From: Vibrio sp. JPW-9-11-11
GTDB taxonomy: Bacteria; Pseudomonadota; Gammaproteobacteria; Enterobacterales; Vibrionaceae
Assembly (NCBI RefSeq): GCF_013369335.1
Contig: NZ_SZQJ01000004.1
Coordinates: forward strand, 1-64,000
Reading direction: 5' to 3'
DNA: 64,000 nt
Part shown: positions 34,301 to 42,137 of the stretch, piece after piece
How positions within the stretch are numbered: the stretch's first letter is position 1
Layout: each line of letters begins with the position of its first letter
Translations under genes and position numbers: made by a program
Notes under the pieces: model-generated
What the model was told of the DNA's origin: nothing
The model's database searches: none
What the model saw: the letters and a program-made list of their open reading frames with translations, nothing else

Positions 34301-34460
34301 TGTCAGGATTTATACGGCTGACCGCTGAGGAGAATAATTCCGGGAAGATATTTGTATCCTTGTCCCAGTGTATTCCTTTCAGGGATAGGTACTCATAACC
34401 CAAACGCATGAGATGTAGGATCGTTGGTATTTTTACTCTTGAATCTTCTGTGAAGCTCAT
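31335..34460 (-). CDS. hsdR: Type I restriction endonuclease subunit
   Basis: HsdR translocates DNA and cleaves it when the target is unmethylated. The 1041-residue protein has an N-terminal nuclease domain with FRPDIILLINGMPLVFIEVKKPNNRDG (D and ExK, near 115-145). The Walker A motif is in HTQGSGKTALTYYN near 315. DEVHRSY is the DEAH-like box near 420, and LTGTPL follows. The C-terminal helical domain joins HsdM/HsdS. It appears intact. It is preceded by an Xre gene 21 bp upstream, so the order is xre-hsdR-hsdM-hsdS-(pseudogene)-rhuM. Confidence 0.96.
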   Translation of the reverse strand: MSFTEDSRVKIPTILHLMRLGYEYLSLKGIHWDKDTNIFPELFSSAVSRINPDMTSDDVARLLEEVKLSLDNEDLGRAFFNKLKARSGTKLIDFENFSNNSFHVVTELTYKNGDDEFRPDIILLINGMPLVFIEVKKPNNRDGIIAERERINKRFQNPKFKRFANITQFMIFSNNMDYVDGDPEPVQGAFYASSSYDKPVFNYFREEEVLDLTALLKPLTDEQELAVLKDNNLEVIRSNPEFLSNKEPSRPTNRICTSLLSKERLSFVLRYALVYVSESDGLQKHIMRYPQMFATKAIERKLSEGVRKGIIWHTQGSGKTALTYYNVGFLTDYFQKREIIPKFYFIVDRLDLLQQAQREFTARGLIVHTINSREAFTRDIKATQVIHNHSGKAEITVVNIQKFKDDPDVISTQDYNVTIQRVYFLDEVHRSYNPKGSFLANLTQSDTNAIKIGLTGTPLLGEDYNSRVLFGDYIHKYYYNASIADGYTLRLIREEIATNYKMTLQQALEEAEVKMGDVDRKEIYAHQSFVEPMLDYIISDFEKSRGMLNDATIGGMIICDSSDQAKKMFELFNAVYASKPLTSCDSAEPQQATSVAEPHPTYVQTANMEPAKQAHKVSNAALILHDVGTKQERKDWVEDFKAGKIDLLFVYNMLLTGFDAKRLKKLYLGRVIRKHNLLQALTRVNRTYKDFRYGYVVDFADIRKEFDATNKAYFDELQSELGDEIESYSKLFKSQEEIKQEIEHIKDVLFRFDIDNMETFCDQISQIQDRETVLALKNALADARSLYNLIRLQGEYDFLDELDFTKLNVLFRVASDRLDMLNLAISIQDGVDIGNLLNRALEDVIFTFTKIGEEELVLADKLKNTLRQTREALASNFDQQDPKFINLKDELERLFKKKNLSEVTQDEMIANIDALNKIHQRVKELNRQNNQLRQKYLGDTKYARLHKRLYERQQERRDITDSERKIFEALLGVKEDADSQVLDNTSVLDNESYFERHLLPKVHNRFIKQQSIPLNAEAVRYVNHLVVAEYLKEFNTGSQSW

Positions 34461-34481
34461 ATCAGTCCTTCGTTATTGTTT

Positions 34482-34694
34482 TTATTGATCATTCTCTGGT
34501 GACTGTTCTAGGAGCTCACCAACTTGACAATTAAATAGCACGCACAGCCTGTCGATGGCTTCTAAGTCCACTTTTTGTGCTGTTTCTTTGTACAGAAGTG
34601 TCACTGTGTTGCGGCTTAAACCCGTTTCACGAATGACATCCGCTATTCTTAATTTGCGCTCTCCCATCAAACGGGCGAGGTGGCATTTGATCAT
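34482..34694 (-). CDS. Small Xre-family regulator of the hsd operon
   Basis: This is a 70-residue helix-turn-helix protein: MIKCHLARLMGERKLRIADV, then IRETGLSRNTVTLLYKETAQ and DLEAIDRLCVLFNCQVGELL. It starts at ATG after AGGAA. Lying 21 bp before hsdR in the same direction, it is first in the operon and probably times or tunes restriction gene expression like a controller protein. The palindrome at 34843-34860, about 150 bp upstream, is a candidate operator. Confidence 0.85.
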   Translation of the reverse strand: MIKCHLARLMGERKLRIADVIRETGLSRNTVTLLYKETAQKVDLEAIDRLCVLFNCQVGELLEQSPENDQ

Positions 34695-34842
34695 GTGTTC
34701 CTATCCATGCAGGCATTCTGAACGTAAGCGCAACTATAACAGAAATGCCAGCCAGCGGTTAAAAATTAGAGTTGAAATGAAATTATTCGAGAGGAGATAT
34801 AGCTGGTGTTGCTTGTCTACAGGGAGGGATTGCTGAAAACAT

Positions 34843-34860
34843 ACTTTCACTTGTGAAAGT
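34843..34860. promoter_or_regulatory. Palindrome ACTTTCAC-TT-GTGAAAGT
   Basis: Eight-bp perfect arms surround two central bases. It has the same arms as the palindrome at 26833-26848. It lies in the gap between the leftward hsd operon and the rightward alpA genes and may control one or both. Confidence 0.6.
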
Positions 34861-34873
34861 GTGGATCTAATCA

Positions 34874-34929
34874 CTATGCGTTAACCATAGTAAACAGCTT
34901 GACGTATTAGCGGGTTACTTAACGCATAG
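34874..34929. repeat. Inverted repeat CTATGCGTTAA / TTAACGCATAG
   Basis: Perfect 11-bp inverted repeats are separated by 34 bp. They lie in the 437-bp gap 34695-35131 between divergent genes; further TAACGC copies follow near 34950-34965. A GC-rich hairpin lies at 35035-35062 (GCTCA..GCCC-loop-GGGC..TGAGC). The gap holds no credible gene and probably carries divergent promoters and operators. Confidence 0.6.
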
Positions 34930-35131
34930 CGCTTTGTGGATTGATGAATAACGCTGAAGTAACGCCTAATCACATTACCGCACCATTATCTGCTTCTGTA
35001 ACCCTAACTAAAGCATTTTACAGGCATATTTTCTGCTCAATCTGCCCATTTTGGGCCTGAGCACCGCGCGCCTTTGCATTGCTCATTCTGCAAACTATTC
35101 CTTGATTATCCATTAACTGTCAGGAGTAGTT

Positions 35132-35323
35132 ATGACCGAACAAAAACAATCAAATCAGCTATTAAGCTATCAAGAAGTTTGCAAACTAACGCAACTATCT
35201 CAAGCGACGATTCGCCGCTATGTAAAAAACGGTTCCTTTCCTACACCAGTCACACTATCACCTGGCGCTCGAAGTGTGAGATTTCGCCTTGAAGATGTGC
35301 AGAAGTGGCTTTTGAGCCTGTGA
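35132..35323 (+). CDS. AlpA-family phage/island regulator
   Basis: This is a 63-residue MerR-like winged helix protein: SYQEVCKLTQLSQATIRRYV, KNGSFPTPVTLSPGARSVRF and RLEDVQKWL. These are the hallmarks of AlpA/excisionase-type regulators in integrative elements, where they often activate the integrase or excision genes. It starts at ATG after AGGAG. It is 12 bp upstream of the DUF927 gene and likely co-transcribed with it. Confidence 0.88.
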   Translation: MTEQKQSNQLLSYQEVCKLTQLSQATIRRYVKNGSFPTPVTLSPGARSVRFRLEDVQKWLLSL

Positions 35324-35335
35324 TAGGGAGGTCAT

Positions 35336-37009
35336 ATGAAGTTTCGTCATCACCATGATCAACTACAGAATTTCTGCCGTGAGCGAGGTTGGCGTTCGTT
35401 GAGCTCTTCGGTCAAGGTTCTTGCTAGAACGCGTTCACCTGATCGGAAGTCAGGGTTCAGTGCTTGTATTGAAATCATCAATATGGACAGACAGACGATC
35501 CGAATGATAGTACCTGCCAGAAAGATCATGGGAGGGACCAACTATCAGCTAAGAGATGAATTGTTCGATACCGGTTTTTGGCTGGAGCCTGAGCAAACTG
35601 CATGGAGTATGGTCCAGCGCTATTTGCGGGAAGAGCTCAAAGCGGCACAAACGGCCTTTTGTGTCACAAGAACAGGTTGGCATGACAAGGTGTTCGTTAC
35701 TCCGGAGAAAAGCTTCGGACGGTCAGATGAGTCCTACTATTTTTCTGGTGGTATGGCTGATTCACTCTGTTTGGCTGAAGGGAACTTAGCTGAATGGCAA
35801 AGTGAAGTTGGTTCTTTGTTGGTCGGTAATCCTCTGCTCATATTTTCTGTTGGTGTTGCGTTGGCCGCGCCGCTTCTCAAGCCTGTTGGAATGGAAAGTG
35901 CGGCATTCCATATCATGGGGCCGTCTTCGTCGGGGAAATCTGTCACATCGTTTGTTGCGGCGTCTGTTTATGCTGATAAGTCTTATATCAAGTCTTGGAA
36001 AACAACCGCTAACGGTATTGAGGCGGTTGCATCAGAACATCACGACATGTTGCTTGTGTTAGATGAGCTAGGGTTGTGCTCGGCGGAAGAAGCCAGTTCA
36101 GCGGCTTATCAAATTGTAAACGGATGTGGAAAGTTGCGAGCCACGGAGACAGGCGGCCTGGCGAATATTGCCAATTGGCGGACGTTGACATTGAGTAATG
36201 GAGAGATTGGCCTGACAGAGCTGATGGAGTCAGCTGGTTATCAAGTGAAAGCAGGTCAGCTCATTCGAGTTATCGAAATTCCTGCCGAAGAGCGTTTCGG
36301 TTGTTTTGCGGATCTACACCGATTTTCCTCACCATCTCAGTTTGCTGAGCACTTGGAAAAGCAGACTCAAAAGTACTTTGGCACTTTGTTCACGGCGTGG
36401 ATGACGCTTATTTCAGATAAGCCCGATCTGGATGTTGTCTTACAGCGTGAAATCGAAACGCTGAGGCAGCATTGGTCTAAAAGCAATTATTCCGGTCAGG
36501 TTCATCGGGTATTGAAGCGCTTTGTCTTGGTTGGTGTTGCGTTGTCTGTTGCGTCACGAAACCAGTTAGTGCCATGGACTGAAGAAGAGTCGCTCTATTC
36601 CGTATATAGCGTTTTTAGCCGCTGGTTATCTCACAGAGGGCACCAGCATAATCAAGAAACGTATGAGGTGTTGAGTGCTTTGAAACAAGCGATTAGCCAT
36701 TGGGAAAATAAGCTTCCTGAATTCTGTACAAGCAGACCGTCAAAGTTTGGTTACTGGCGGCAGGATGGTGATGACGTCCAGTGGCTTATCCACAAACAAG
36801 AATTTGTTAAGCAGCTACGACTGCGGCGTCAGTATAAGAGTCAATTGAGCCCTTTGATTCATAAAGGGTGGTTTGAAACCAATGAAGATCGTAGGGGAAC
36901 ACTTCGGGTTATCGAAAAGAATAACGGTACTGAGTTTGATCATCGTTTTTTCGCCTTCTGGCCGGAAAAGATCCTCTCTGAGTTGAAGGAGATGGGTATT
37001 GATGAATAG
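35336..37009 (+). CDS. DUF927 domain protein (island ATPase, probably replication-linked)
   Basis: This is a 557-residue protein with GGGAGG before its ATG. A DUF927 domain covers about residues 40-320: TAFCVTRTGWHD near 105, Walker A MGPSSSGKS near 195-202 and Walker B LLVLDELG near 240. DUF927 ATPases resemble the helicase part of phage and plasmid primase-helicases. There is no primase domain at its N-terminus. In islands such proteins sit between alpA and excisionase genes, as here. A helicase role in element replication is inferred, not shown. Confidence 0.8.
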   Translation: MKFRHHHDQLQNFCRERGWRSLSSSVKVLARTRSPDRKSGFSACIEIINMDRQTIRMIVPARKIMGGTNYQLRDELFDTGFWLEPEQTAWSMVQRYLREELKAAQTAFCVTRTGWHDKVFVTPEKSFGRSDESYYFSGGMADSLCLAEGNLAEWQSEVGSLLVGNPLLIFSVGVALAAPLLKPVGMESAAFHIMGPSSSGKSVTSFVAASVYADKSYIKSWKTTANGIEAVASEHHDMLLVLDELGLCSAEEASSAAYQIVNGCGKLRATETGGLANIANWRTLTLSNGEIGLTELMESAGYQVKAGQLIRVIEIPAEERFGCFADLHRFSSPSQFAEHLEKQTQKYFGTLFTAWMTLISDKPDLDVVLQREIETLRQHWSKSNYSGQVHRVLKRFVLVGVALSVASRNQLVPWTEEESLYSVYSVFSRWLSHRGHQHNQETYEVLSALKQAISHWENKLPEFCTSRPSKFGYWRQDGDDVQWLIHKQEFVKQLRLRRQYKSQLSPLIHKGWFETNEDRRGTLRVIEKNNGTEFDHRFFAFWPEKILSELKEMGIDE

Positions 37010-37073
37010 TGAATTTCCCAGTTTTCCCACTCTTCCCAGAGATATTCCAATGGGCGAGGAGGTGATACGATGA
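37002..37073 (+). CDS. 23-residue coupled peptide (tentative)
   Basis: The frame MNSEFPSFPTLPRDIPMGEE-VIR starts inside the DUF927 stop region (8-bp overlap), with AAGGAG 10 bp upstream. It ends with an ATGA overlap with the next gene. Both junctions are of the coupling type. The proline-rich FPSFPTLP segment is unusual. It may be a leader that couples translation of the excisionase-like protein to the ATPase, or a real micro-protein. Confidence 0.4.
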   Translation: MNSEFPSFPTLPRDIPMGEEVIR

Positions 37074-37405
37074 CAACCAACGAGCAAGTTCTTCTTCAAT
37101 CCATTCTCGCCAAGATCGATCGTGTCGAGCGCGCTGTTCTGGAGCAGCGTTTGCAGCAACAAAAGGTGGAGTTGCTTGGAAAGGATATTCTAACTGTTGA
37201 TGAATGTGCTGTCTTACTTGGTTTGTCTACAAACCAGCTGTATAAGCTAACGAGCTCAGCAGAGATCCCTTACTTTAAGCTTGGCAAACACCTCCGATTT
37301 GAGCGCCAAGCCATCATGAGTTGGGTTGAGGAGCAGCGTGTTTCATCTCGCCATGAGATAGAAAAAAGGGCAGCAAACTATGTCGCCACCACTTCTCGTA
37401 AGTAA
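37070..37405 (+). CDS. Excisionase-like helix-turn-helix protein
   Basis: This is a 111-residue protein with a perfect GAGGAGGTG before its ATG. An N-terminal coiled coil (ILAKIDRVERAVLEQRLQQQ) is followed by a MerR/excisionase winged helix: LTVDECAVLLGLSTNQLYKL, TSSAEIPYFKLGKHLRFERQ and AIMSWVEE. It lies directly before the convergent integrase gene (19-bp gap). It is the most likely recombination directionality factor of the island. Confidence 0.75.
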   Translation: MTTNEQVLLQSILAKIDRVERAVLEQRLQQQKVELLGKDILTVDECAVLLGLSTNQLYKLTSSAEIPYFKLGKHLRFERQAIMSWVEEQRVSSRHEIEKRAANYVATTSRK

Positions 37406-37424
37406 TACCTTCATAGCAGCGGCC

Positions 37425-38603
37425 TTAGGCCGCTGAATCCTTTCCAGAAGATGTAAAAATATCGGGGAATGTCAGCATGGCTTCCATCCGGCGCTGTTCT
37501 ATGATATCAGCATAGATCTCGGTTGTTTTAAGTTCGCTATGACCGAGCAATCGAGACACTGAGTAAATATCTACACCTCTGCTCAATTGGATCACGGCAA
37601 AGGTATGACGACCACTATGAAATGTAACGTGTTTACTGATTCCAGCAGCTAGGCTCCATCTAAGCAGTTCTACATTCATATAAGAAGAGTATTTCAATCC
37701 CTTGAATACGCGCTCGTGTGCCGCTTTTACTGGACCTAAAAGCGATTCTGCGAACTTTGGTAGGTCAAGGTATTGAAGGCTCTTAGCATCGCCGTGAGAG
37801 AGTTTGACCTGGTCGAAGATAATTCGCTTGTGATTATTAAATGTCTCTATTTCTGACCAAGTAAGTCGATGGATATCGCACCAACGCATCCCCGTTGCAC
37901 ATGAAAACAAAAACGCACGTTTAAGGACAGGATAGCGACATTCTGTGTGTGCTAACGCGTTAACTTCATCCAGTGTTAAATAAACCCGTTTAGTCGTTTT
38001 CGCTTTGATGCTGGTTACTTGTGACAGTGGATTATCACGAATAATGCCTTCACGATGTGCTTCGTTGATCGCCGCTCGAATTTTATTGAAGTAGGAGCTT
38101 TGCGTGTTGCGAGACAAAGGCTCATCACTCTTGGTCTTCGCTTCATTGGTCAGGTAATACTTGAACCCATCTAACCAGTCTTTATCCAGCTCATCAAAGC
38201 TAAGATCATGTTTCCCGCAGTAGAACAGCAGGTGTTTACGAGCTGACAGCCAGATCGAGTGGTTGGAGGTTGAGGTGGTTTGTTCTTTGATATCAATTTG
38301 CCGTTGAAAGTAATCAATGAAGCTAGCTGAACGCTTGGTTCGATCCTCAAAACCATGCTTTTGGGATTGCCACTCAACCAGTCGTTTACTCTTAATGGTT
38401 TCGGCGAGAAGTATATGTTCTTTGTTGTGTTGGCGCTGGGTGGGTGTTTTAGGTTTGTCATAGACAAACAGATCTAGCACTTCGTGTTCACGTTTTCGTT
38501 GACGAGATCCGTTTGATTTAGTGGTATAACCGTAGTCATAAATGAGACGCAATGTTCGCGTTCCATCTGCTTTAAGTGCCCGTTTTTCAATGAAAATTTT
38601 CAT
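37425..38603 (-). CDS. int: Tyrosine recombinase (island integrase)
   Basis: This is a 392-residue site-specific recombinase. The start at MKIFIEKRALKADG is chosen; four codons of open frame upstream begin with TTG inside an arm repeat. An N-terminal arm-binding domain is followed by a SAM-like core-binding domain (near 95-190) and the catalytic domain. The catalytic domain has Arg in CATGMRWCDIHRL, HSGRHTFAV (H-x-x-R), GHSELKTTEIYADI with the last His, and the Tyr nucleophile. The N-terminal domain resembles those of Bacteroidetes-type integrases. It lies beside the right att site, transcribed away from it. Confidence 0.94.
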   Translation of the reverse strand: MKIFIEKRALKADGTRTLRLIYDYGYTTKSNGSRQRKREHEVLDLFVYDKPKTPTQRQHNKEHILLAETIKSKRLVEWQSQKHGFEDRTKRSASFIDYFQRQIDIKEQTTSTSNHSIWLSARKHLLFYCGKHDLSFDELDKDWLDGFKYYLTNEAKTKSDEPLSRNTQSSYFNKIRAAINEAHREGIIRDNPLSQVTSIKAKTTKRVYLTLDEVNALAHTECRYPVLKRAFLFSCATGMRWCDIHRLTWSEIETFNNHKRIIFDQVKLSHGDAKSLQYLDLPKFAESLLGPVKAAHERVFKGLKYSSYMNVELLRWSLAAGISKHVTFHSGRHTFAVIQLSRGVDIYSVSRLLGHSELKTTEIYADIIEQRRMEAMLTFPDIFTSSGKDSAA

Positions 38604-38606
38604 GTT

Positions 38607-38665
38607 TGTCCCCAATTGGTCCCCAATACGGCATTTATCATGTCATTGGGGACCAACTGGGGACT
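38607..38665. repeat. Right arm-type repeats, two tandem pairs in opposite orientation
   Basis: One pair on the minus strand reads TTGGGGACC (38618-38626) and TTGGGGACA (38607-38615). The other on the plus strand reads TTGGGGACC (38646-38654) and CTGGGGACT (38657-38665). All have an 11-bp period. With the pair at 22483 they make three pairs, a usual arm-site pattern for integrase and excisionase. The first pair overlaps the 5' end of int, so integrase could repress its own gene. Confidence 0.7.
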
Positions 38666-38675
38666 AGATTTGGCA

Positions 38676-38771
38676 ATTAACGGCAACGGATGGAAACAAA
38701 CGGCAAATGACGATCTAATAAAATCAGTATGTTATCTACCGTTGCTTGCTGTTGTTTTCCGTTATTTGCCC
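38676..38771. repeat. Imperfect inverted repeat next to the right att site
   Basis: TTAACGGCAACGGATGGAAAC and AAACGGCAAATGAC are mirrored by GTTGTTTTCCGTTATTTGCCC further right, with ACCGTTGCTTGC between. These A/G-rich 'ACGGCAA' units are probably further protein binding sites at the island end. Confidence 0.5.
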
Positions 38772-38774
38772 ACT

Positions 38775-38792
38775 TTACTTCCCTATACAGAA
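38775..38792. repeat. att: Right attachment site (mnmE side)
   Basis: The sequence ttacttccctatacagaa, read on the minus strand, is TTC TGT ATA GGG AAG TAA, the present last codons of mnmE. It differs from the left copy at three positions, all of them silent for the Phe-Cys-Ile-Gly-Lys ending. Confidence 0.85.
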
Positions 38793-40136
38793 TGACGAGA
38801 AGATTCGACCGAGCAGATCATCGGAGCTAAACTCACCTGTTATCTCACTTAGGTGCTGCTGGGTGATACGTAGCTCCTCTGCTAAGATTTCTCCAGCCAT
38901 ATAGCCTTCAAGCTGTTGCTGGCCGATATCTAGGTGCTGCGCAGCACGCTCAAGGGCCTCCAAATGTCGACGACGTGCCATAAAGCCCCCTTCATTGCCG
39001 CCCGCAAAGCCCATACACTCTTTAAGATGAGATCTTAGCGCTTCAACGCCATCGCCAGTCTTGGCTGACAAACGAATGAGCGTTGGATCGTTGACGTGAC
39101 ATATACCAAGATCTTCACCCGTTTGATCGGCTTTATTGCGAATAACCGTCATACCGATATTGTCAGGCAGGCGATCAACAAAGTCTGGCCAGATTTGTTT
39201 TGGATCAGTGGCATCGGTTGTGGTGCCATCGACCATAAATAGTACGCGGTCGGCTTGGGCGATCTCATCCCACGCCCGTTCAATACCGATTTTCTCGACT
39301 TCGTCAGACGCATCACGCAGACCTGCGGTATCGATAATATGCAAAGGCATTCCATCAATGTGAATGTGTTCACGCAGTACATCGCGGGTGGTACCAGCAA
39401 TATCGGTCACAATGGCCGACTCTTTACCTGAGAGGGCATTGAGTAGACTGGACTTGCCAGCATTGGGGCGACCTGCGATCACTACTTTCATCCCTTCTCG
39501 CATGATGGCGCCCTGGTTTGCTTCACGGCACACGGCGGTAAGGTTGTCGATGATCGCTTGTAGGTCAGCGGCCACTTTGCCATCGGCGAGAAAGTCGATC
39601 TCCTCTTCTGGGAAATCAATCGCCGCCTCCACATAGATGCGTAGATGGATCAGCGACTCAACTAGGGTATGGATACGTGACGAGAAAGCGCCTTGTAGTG
39701 ACTGTAACGCCGACTTGGCCGCTTCTTCAGAGCTGGCATCAATCAGATCGGCAATCGCTTCTGCTTGAGCTAGGTCGAGCTTATCATTGAGAAACGCGCG
39801 TTCTGAGAACTCACCTGGACGTGCGGTGCGAATACCGTCAATGGCGACAATACGCTTGATCAGCATATCCATCACCACCGGACCACCATGACCTTGTAGC
39901 TCTAACACATCTTCACCGGTGAAAGAGTGTGGGTTAGGGAAATACAGAGCGATACCTTGGTCTATTTGGCTGCCATCTTGCGCGTTGAATGGCAGATACT
40001 CAGCGTAACGTGGGCGAAGTGTTTTGCCGGTCACCTCTAACGCGACTTTGGCAGCAAGCGGCCCGGATACGCGAATAATGCCGACGCCACCACGACCGGG
40101 TGCGGTGGCTTGAGCAACGATGGTCTCTGTTGTCAT
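38775..40136 (-). CDS. mnmE: tRNA modification GTPase MnmE
   Basis: MnmE is the GTPase partner of MnmG in tRNA wobble uridine modification. The 453-residue protein has the N-terminal formyl-THF-binding domain ([26 protein letters not shown]). The inserted G domain has G1 [11 protein letters not shown] (near 224), [15 protein letters not shown] and NKAD. The C-terminus is the conserved CIGK with the catalytic-type cysteine. The last five codons come from the island's att sequence but encode the same residues, so the enzyme stays intact. It has lost its own terminator, now at 22397. Confidence 0.98.
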   Translation of the reverse strand: MTTETIVAQATAPGRGGVGIIRVSGPLAAKVALEVTGKTLRPRYAEYLPFNAQDGSQIDQGIALYFPNPHSFTGEDVLELQGHGGPVVMDMLIKRIVAIDGIRTARPGEFSERAFLNDKLDLAQAEAIADLIDASSEEAAKSALQSLQGAFSSRIHTLVESLIHLRIYVEAAIDFPEEEIDFLADGKVAADLQAIIDNLTAVCREANQGAIMREGMKVVIAGRPNAGKSSLLNALSGKESAIVTDIAGTTRDVLREHIHIDGMPLHIIDTAGLRDASDEVEKIGIERAWDEIAQADRVLFMVDGTTTDATDPKQIWPDFVDRLPDNIGMTVIRNKADQTGEDLGICHVNDPTLIRLSAKTGDGVEALRSHLKECMGFAGGNEGGFMARRRHLEALERAAQHLDIGQQQLEGYMAGEILAEELRITQQHLSEITGEFSSDDLLGRIFSSFCIGK

Positions 40137-40211
40137 AGTTGTGCCTGTTGAATCTTGATGCCACTGTGTGGCGAATAAGTGATGTGATGAATTGTAATCA
40201 GCTCAAATAAA

Positions 40212-40235
40212 AAAGGCGACCTTTTGGCCGCCTTT
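40212..40235 (-). terminator. Terminator after yidC
   Basis: The stem AAAGGCGACC/GGCCGCCTTT (9 of 10 pairs) with a 4-nt loop, followed on the minus strand by a T-run, lies between yidC and mnmE. Confidence 0.8.
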
Positions 40236-40257
40236 CGCTGTTATTTCCACTCAGGAA

Positions 40258-41877
40258 TTACTTGCTGTGCAAGCCTTTCTTTTCCAGCGCTTTGTAAATC
40301 AAAGTTTGCTGGATTAGGGTCACGATGTTCGATACCAACCAGTATAGAACCAGACCTGAAGGGAAGAACAGGAAGAAGAAGGTAAACATCACCGGCATAA
40401 AGGTCATGATCTTCTGCTGCATTGGGTCAGTGACTGTTGTCGGGCTCATCTTTTGGATCAGGAACATTGATGCACCCATCAACAGCGGCAAGATGTAGTA
40501 TGGGTCTTGCGCTGATAAGTCATGAATCCAACCAAAGAATGGCGAGTGACGCAGCTCGACTGACTCCATCAGTGCCCAGTACAGCGCGATGAAGATTGGC
40601 ATCTGTAGAATAAGAGGTAAACAGCCACCGAGTGGGTTGACTTTCTCTTTCTTGTACAGCTCCATCATCTCTTGACTCATACGTTGACGGTCATCGCCAA
40701 TACGTTCACGCATCGCTTGCAGCTTAGGCTGAAGCATACGCATCTTGGCCATCGAAGTGTATTGTGCTTTGGTTAGTGGGTACATGGCACCGCGAACAAT
40801 GAAGGTCAGACAGATGATTGCCACACCCCAGTTGCTCACAAAGCTCTGGATGAACGACAGCAGAGTATGAAGAGGTTTTGCGATAAACCATAGCCAGCCG
40901 TAATCCACCACTAGGTCTAAGTTTGGTGCTACCGCTTCCATTTGATCTTGCAGCTTAGGGCCAACCCAAAGTGTCGCGTGGAACTGCGCATTGTCGCCGT
41001 CAGCAATGGTTTTGTTCGGAATGCGAACACCGATGTCACCCAAATTACCAATCACGCGAGTGTATAGGCTAGTGCCTGGCTCGTTGCGAGGAATCCATGC
41101 GGTGGCAAAGTAGTGCTGGATCATCGCTGCCCAACCTTGACCGTTGGTCAGGTTCATAGACAGGTTGCGATCTTGCATATCGTCAAAGCTGTATTTCTTA
41201 TAGCGAGTTTCTTCTGTGGAATAAGCGCCGCCACGATAAGTTGGCATTGTGATGCTACCACCAGCGTCTAGCAGGCTTTGGCGTAAGTGTGCATACATAC
41301 CAAACGTTGCGTTGTTGCCTGACTTGTTGACGATATCGTATTGAACATCAACCGCGTAGCTGCCACGTTTTACGATGAAAGTCTTGGTGTACTCTAGCCC
41401 GTTCGCCGTATATGTCATTGGAATGCGCAGTTCATCTTGACCTTGGGCCAACACAAAGCTGTCAGCGCTTACAGAGTAAGCTGGGCGGTTAGTGCTGCTC
41501 AAATCGATGCCTTGAGGGCCGACTAAGCCACTTTGGGCGATAAACTGGTGACCTGCTTCGTTTTTCAAAAGAACGAATGGGTCTGCCGAATCAAGCTCGT
41601 TCGAATATTGATTAAGGTCTGCATTAATGACATCGCCGCCCACCGTATCAATCGACAGAGTCAATACATCAGTGGTCACGGTAATCGTTTTTGCAGAAGC
41701 TTGTTGCGTTGGAGCTGGATCTAGCTCGTCTGCAAAAGATGGTGCAGGTAGAGTACTGCTTGATTGAGCCTGCTCAACCGGCTGAGGCGTAGGATTCTTT
41801 GCAACTTGCCATTGCTGGAACAATAAGAAAGAAACCAGTGCTAGCGCGATTAACAGGATATTACGTTGAGAATCCAT
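40258..41877 (-). CDS. yidC: Membrane protein insertase YidC
   Basis: YidC inserts and folds inner-membrane proteins, alone or with SecYEG. The 539-residue protein starts with [20 protein letters not shown], the signal-anchor helix. A large periplasmic beta-sandwich domain covers about residues 60-330. The conserved five-helix core has [26 protein letters not shown] near 435. It follows yidD by 2 bp in the rpmH-rnpA-yidD-yidC cluster. Confidence 0.98.
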   Translation of the reverse strand: MDSQRNILLIALALVSFLLFQQWQVAKNPTPQPVEQAQSSSTLPAPSFADELDPAPTQQASAKTITVTTDVLTLSIDTVGGDVINADLNQYSNELDSADPFVLLKNEAGHQFIAQSGLVGPQGIDLSSTNRPAYSVSADSFVLAQGQDELRIPMTYTANGLEYTKTFIVKRGSYAVDVQYDIVNKSGNNATFGMYAHLRQSLLDAGGSITMPTYRGGAYSTEETRYKKYSFDDMQDRNLSMNLTNGQGWAAMIQHYFATAWIPRNEPGTSLYTRVIGNLGDIGVRIPNKTIADGDNAQFHATLWVGPKLQDQMEAVAPNLDLVVDYGWLWFIAKPLHTLLSFIQSFVSNWGVAIICLTFIVRGAMYPLTKAQYTSMAKMRMLQPKLQAMRERIGDDRQRMSQEMMELYKKEKVNPLGGCLPLILQMPIFIALYWALMESVELRHSPFFGWIHDLSAQDPYYILPLLMGASMFLIQKMSPTTVTDPMQQKIMTFMPVMFTFFFLFFPSGLVLYWLVSNIVTLIQQTLIYKALEKKGLHSK

Positions 41878-41879
41878 CG

Positions 41880-42137
41880 TTATTTATCTCTGTCTTGTTT
41901 CTGGACTGGTGGAACGGGGTCGTAACCCCCTTCATTCAAAGGGTGGCATTTTAATAGACGTTTGCTTGATAACCAACACCCTTTTACAAAACCGTGAGCT
42001 TTCAATGCTTCGATGGCATAAGTAGAGCAAGTTGGAGTAAAACGACAACGAGGTCCGATAAGCGGACTAATAAGGCCTTGATAGAGACGGACGAAGCCGA
42101 TCGCTAACCACGCGAAGGGCGAGACAGGCGCTGCCAT
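41880..42137 (-). CDS. yidD: Membrane protein insertion efficiency factor
   Basis: This is an 85-residue YidD family protein. It shows [20 protein letters not shown] and the cysteine-bearing [16 protein letters not shown], then [17 protein letters not shown]. It overlaps the end of rnpA by 34 bp and lies 2 bp before yidC, the universal arrangement. It supports membrane protein insertion with YidC. Confidence 0.96.
   Translation of the reverse strand: MAAPVSPFAWLAIGFVRLYQGLISPLIGPRCRFTPTCSTYAIEALKAHGFVKGCWLSSKRLLKCHPLNEGGYDPVPPVQKQDRDK

Larger units (their letters stand above)
22427..38792. mobile_element. Integrated genomic island in the 3' end of mnmE (16.4 kb)
   Basis: The island is bounded by two 18-bp att sequences (15 of 18 identical). 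Both encode the MnmE C-terminus Phe-Cys-Ile-Gly-Lys-stop on the minus strand. The right end supplies a new last five codons to mnmE; the left end keeps the original chromosomal end next to mioC. Cargo: integrase, excisionase-like protein, AlpA, DUF927 ATPase, type I restriction-modification, RhuM, a MobI-like gene and a left-end unknown module. No conjugation machinery is seen, so it could at most be mobilised in trans. The target site is the same as that of the SGI1 family (3' end of mnmE/trmE). Confidence 0.9.

Noticed and set aside
22427..38792. Prophage
   Set aside because: Integrase, AlpA and a DUF927 ATPase are present, but no capsid, terminase, tail or lysis genes; a satellite or mobilisable island fits better.
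22427..38792. Self-transmissible ICE
   Set aside because: No relaxase, coupling protein or type IV secretion genes are seen anywhere in the island.
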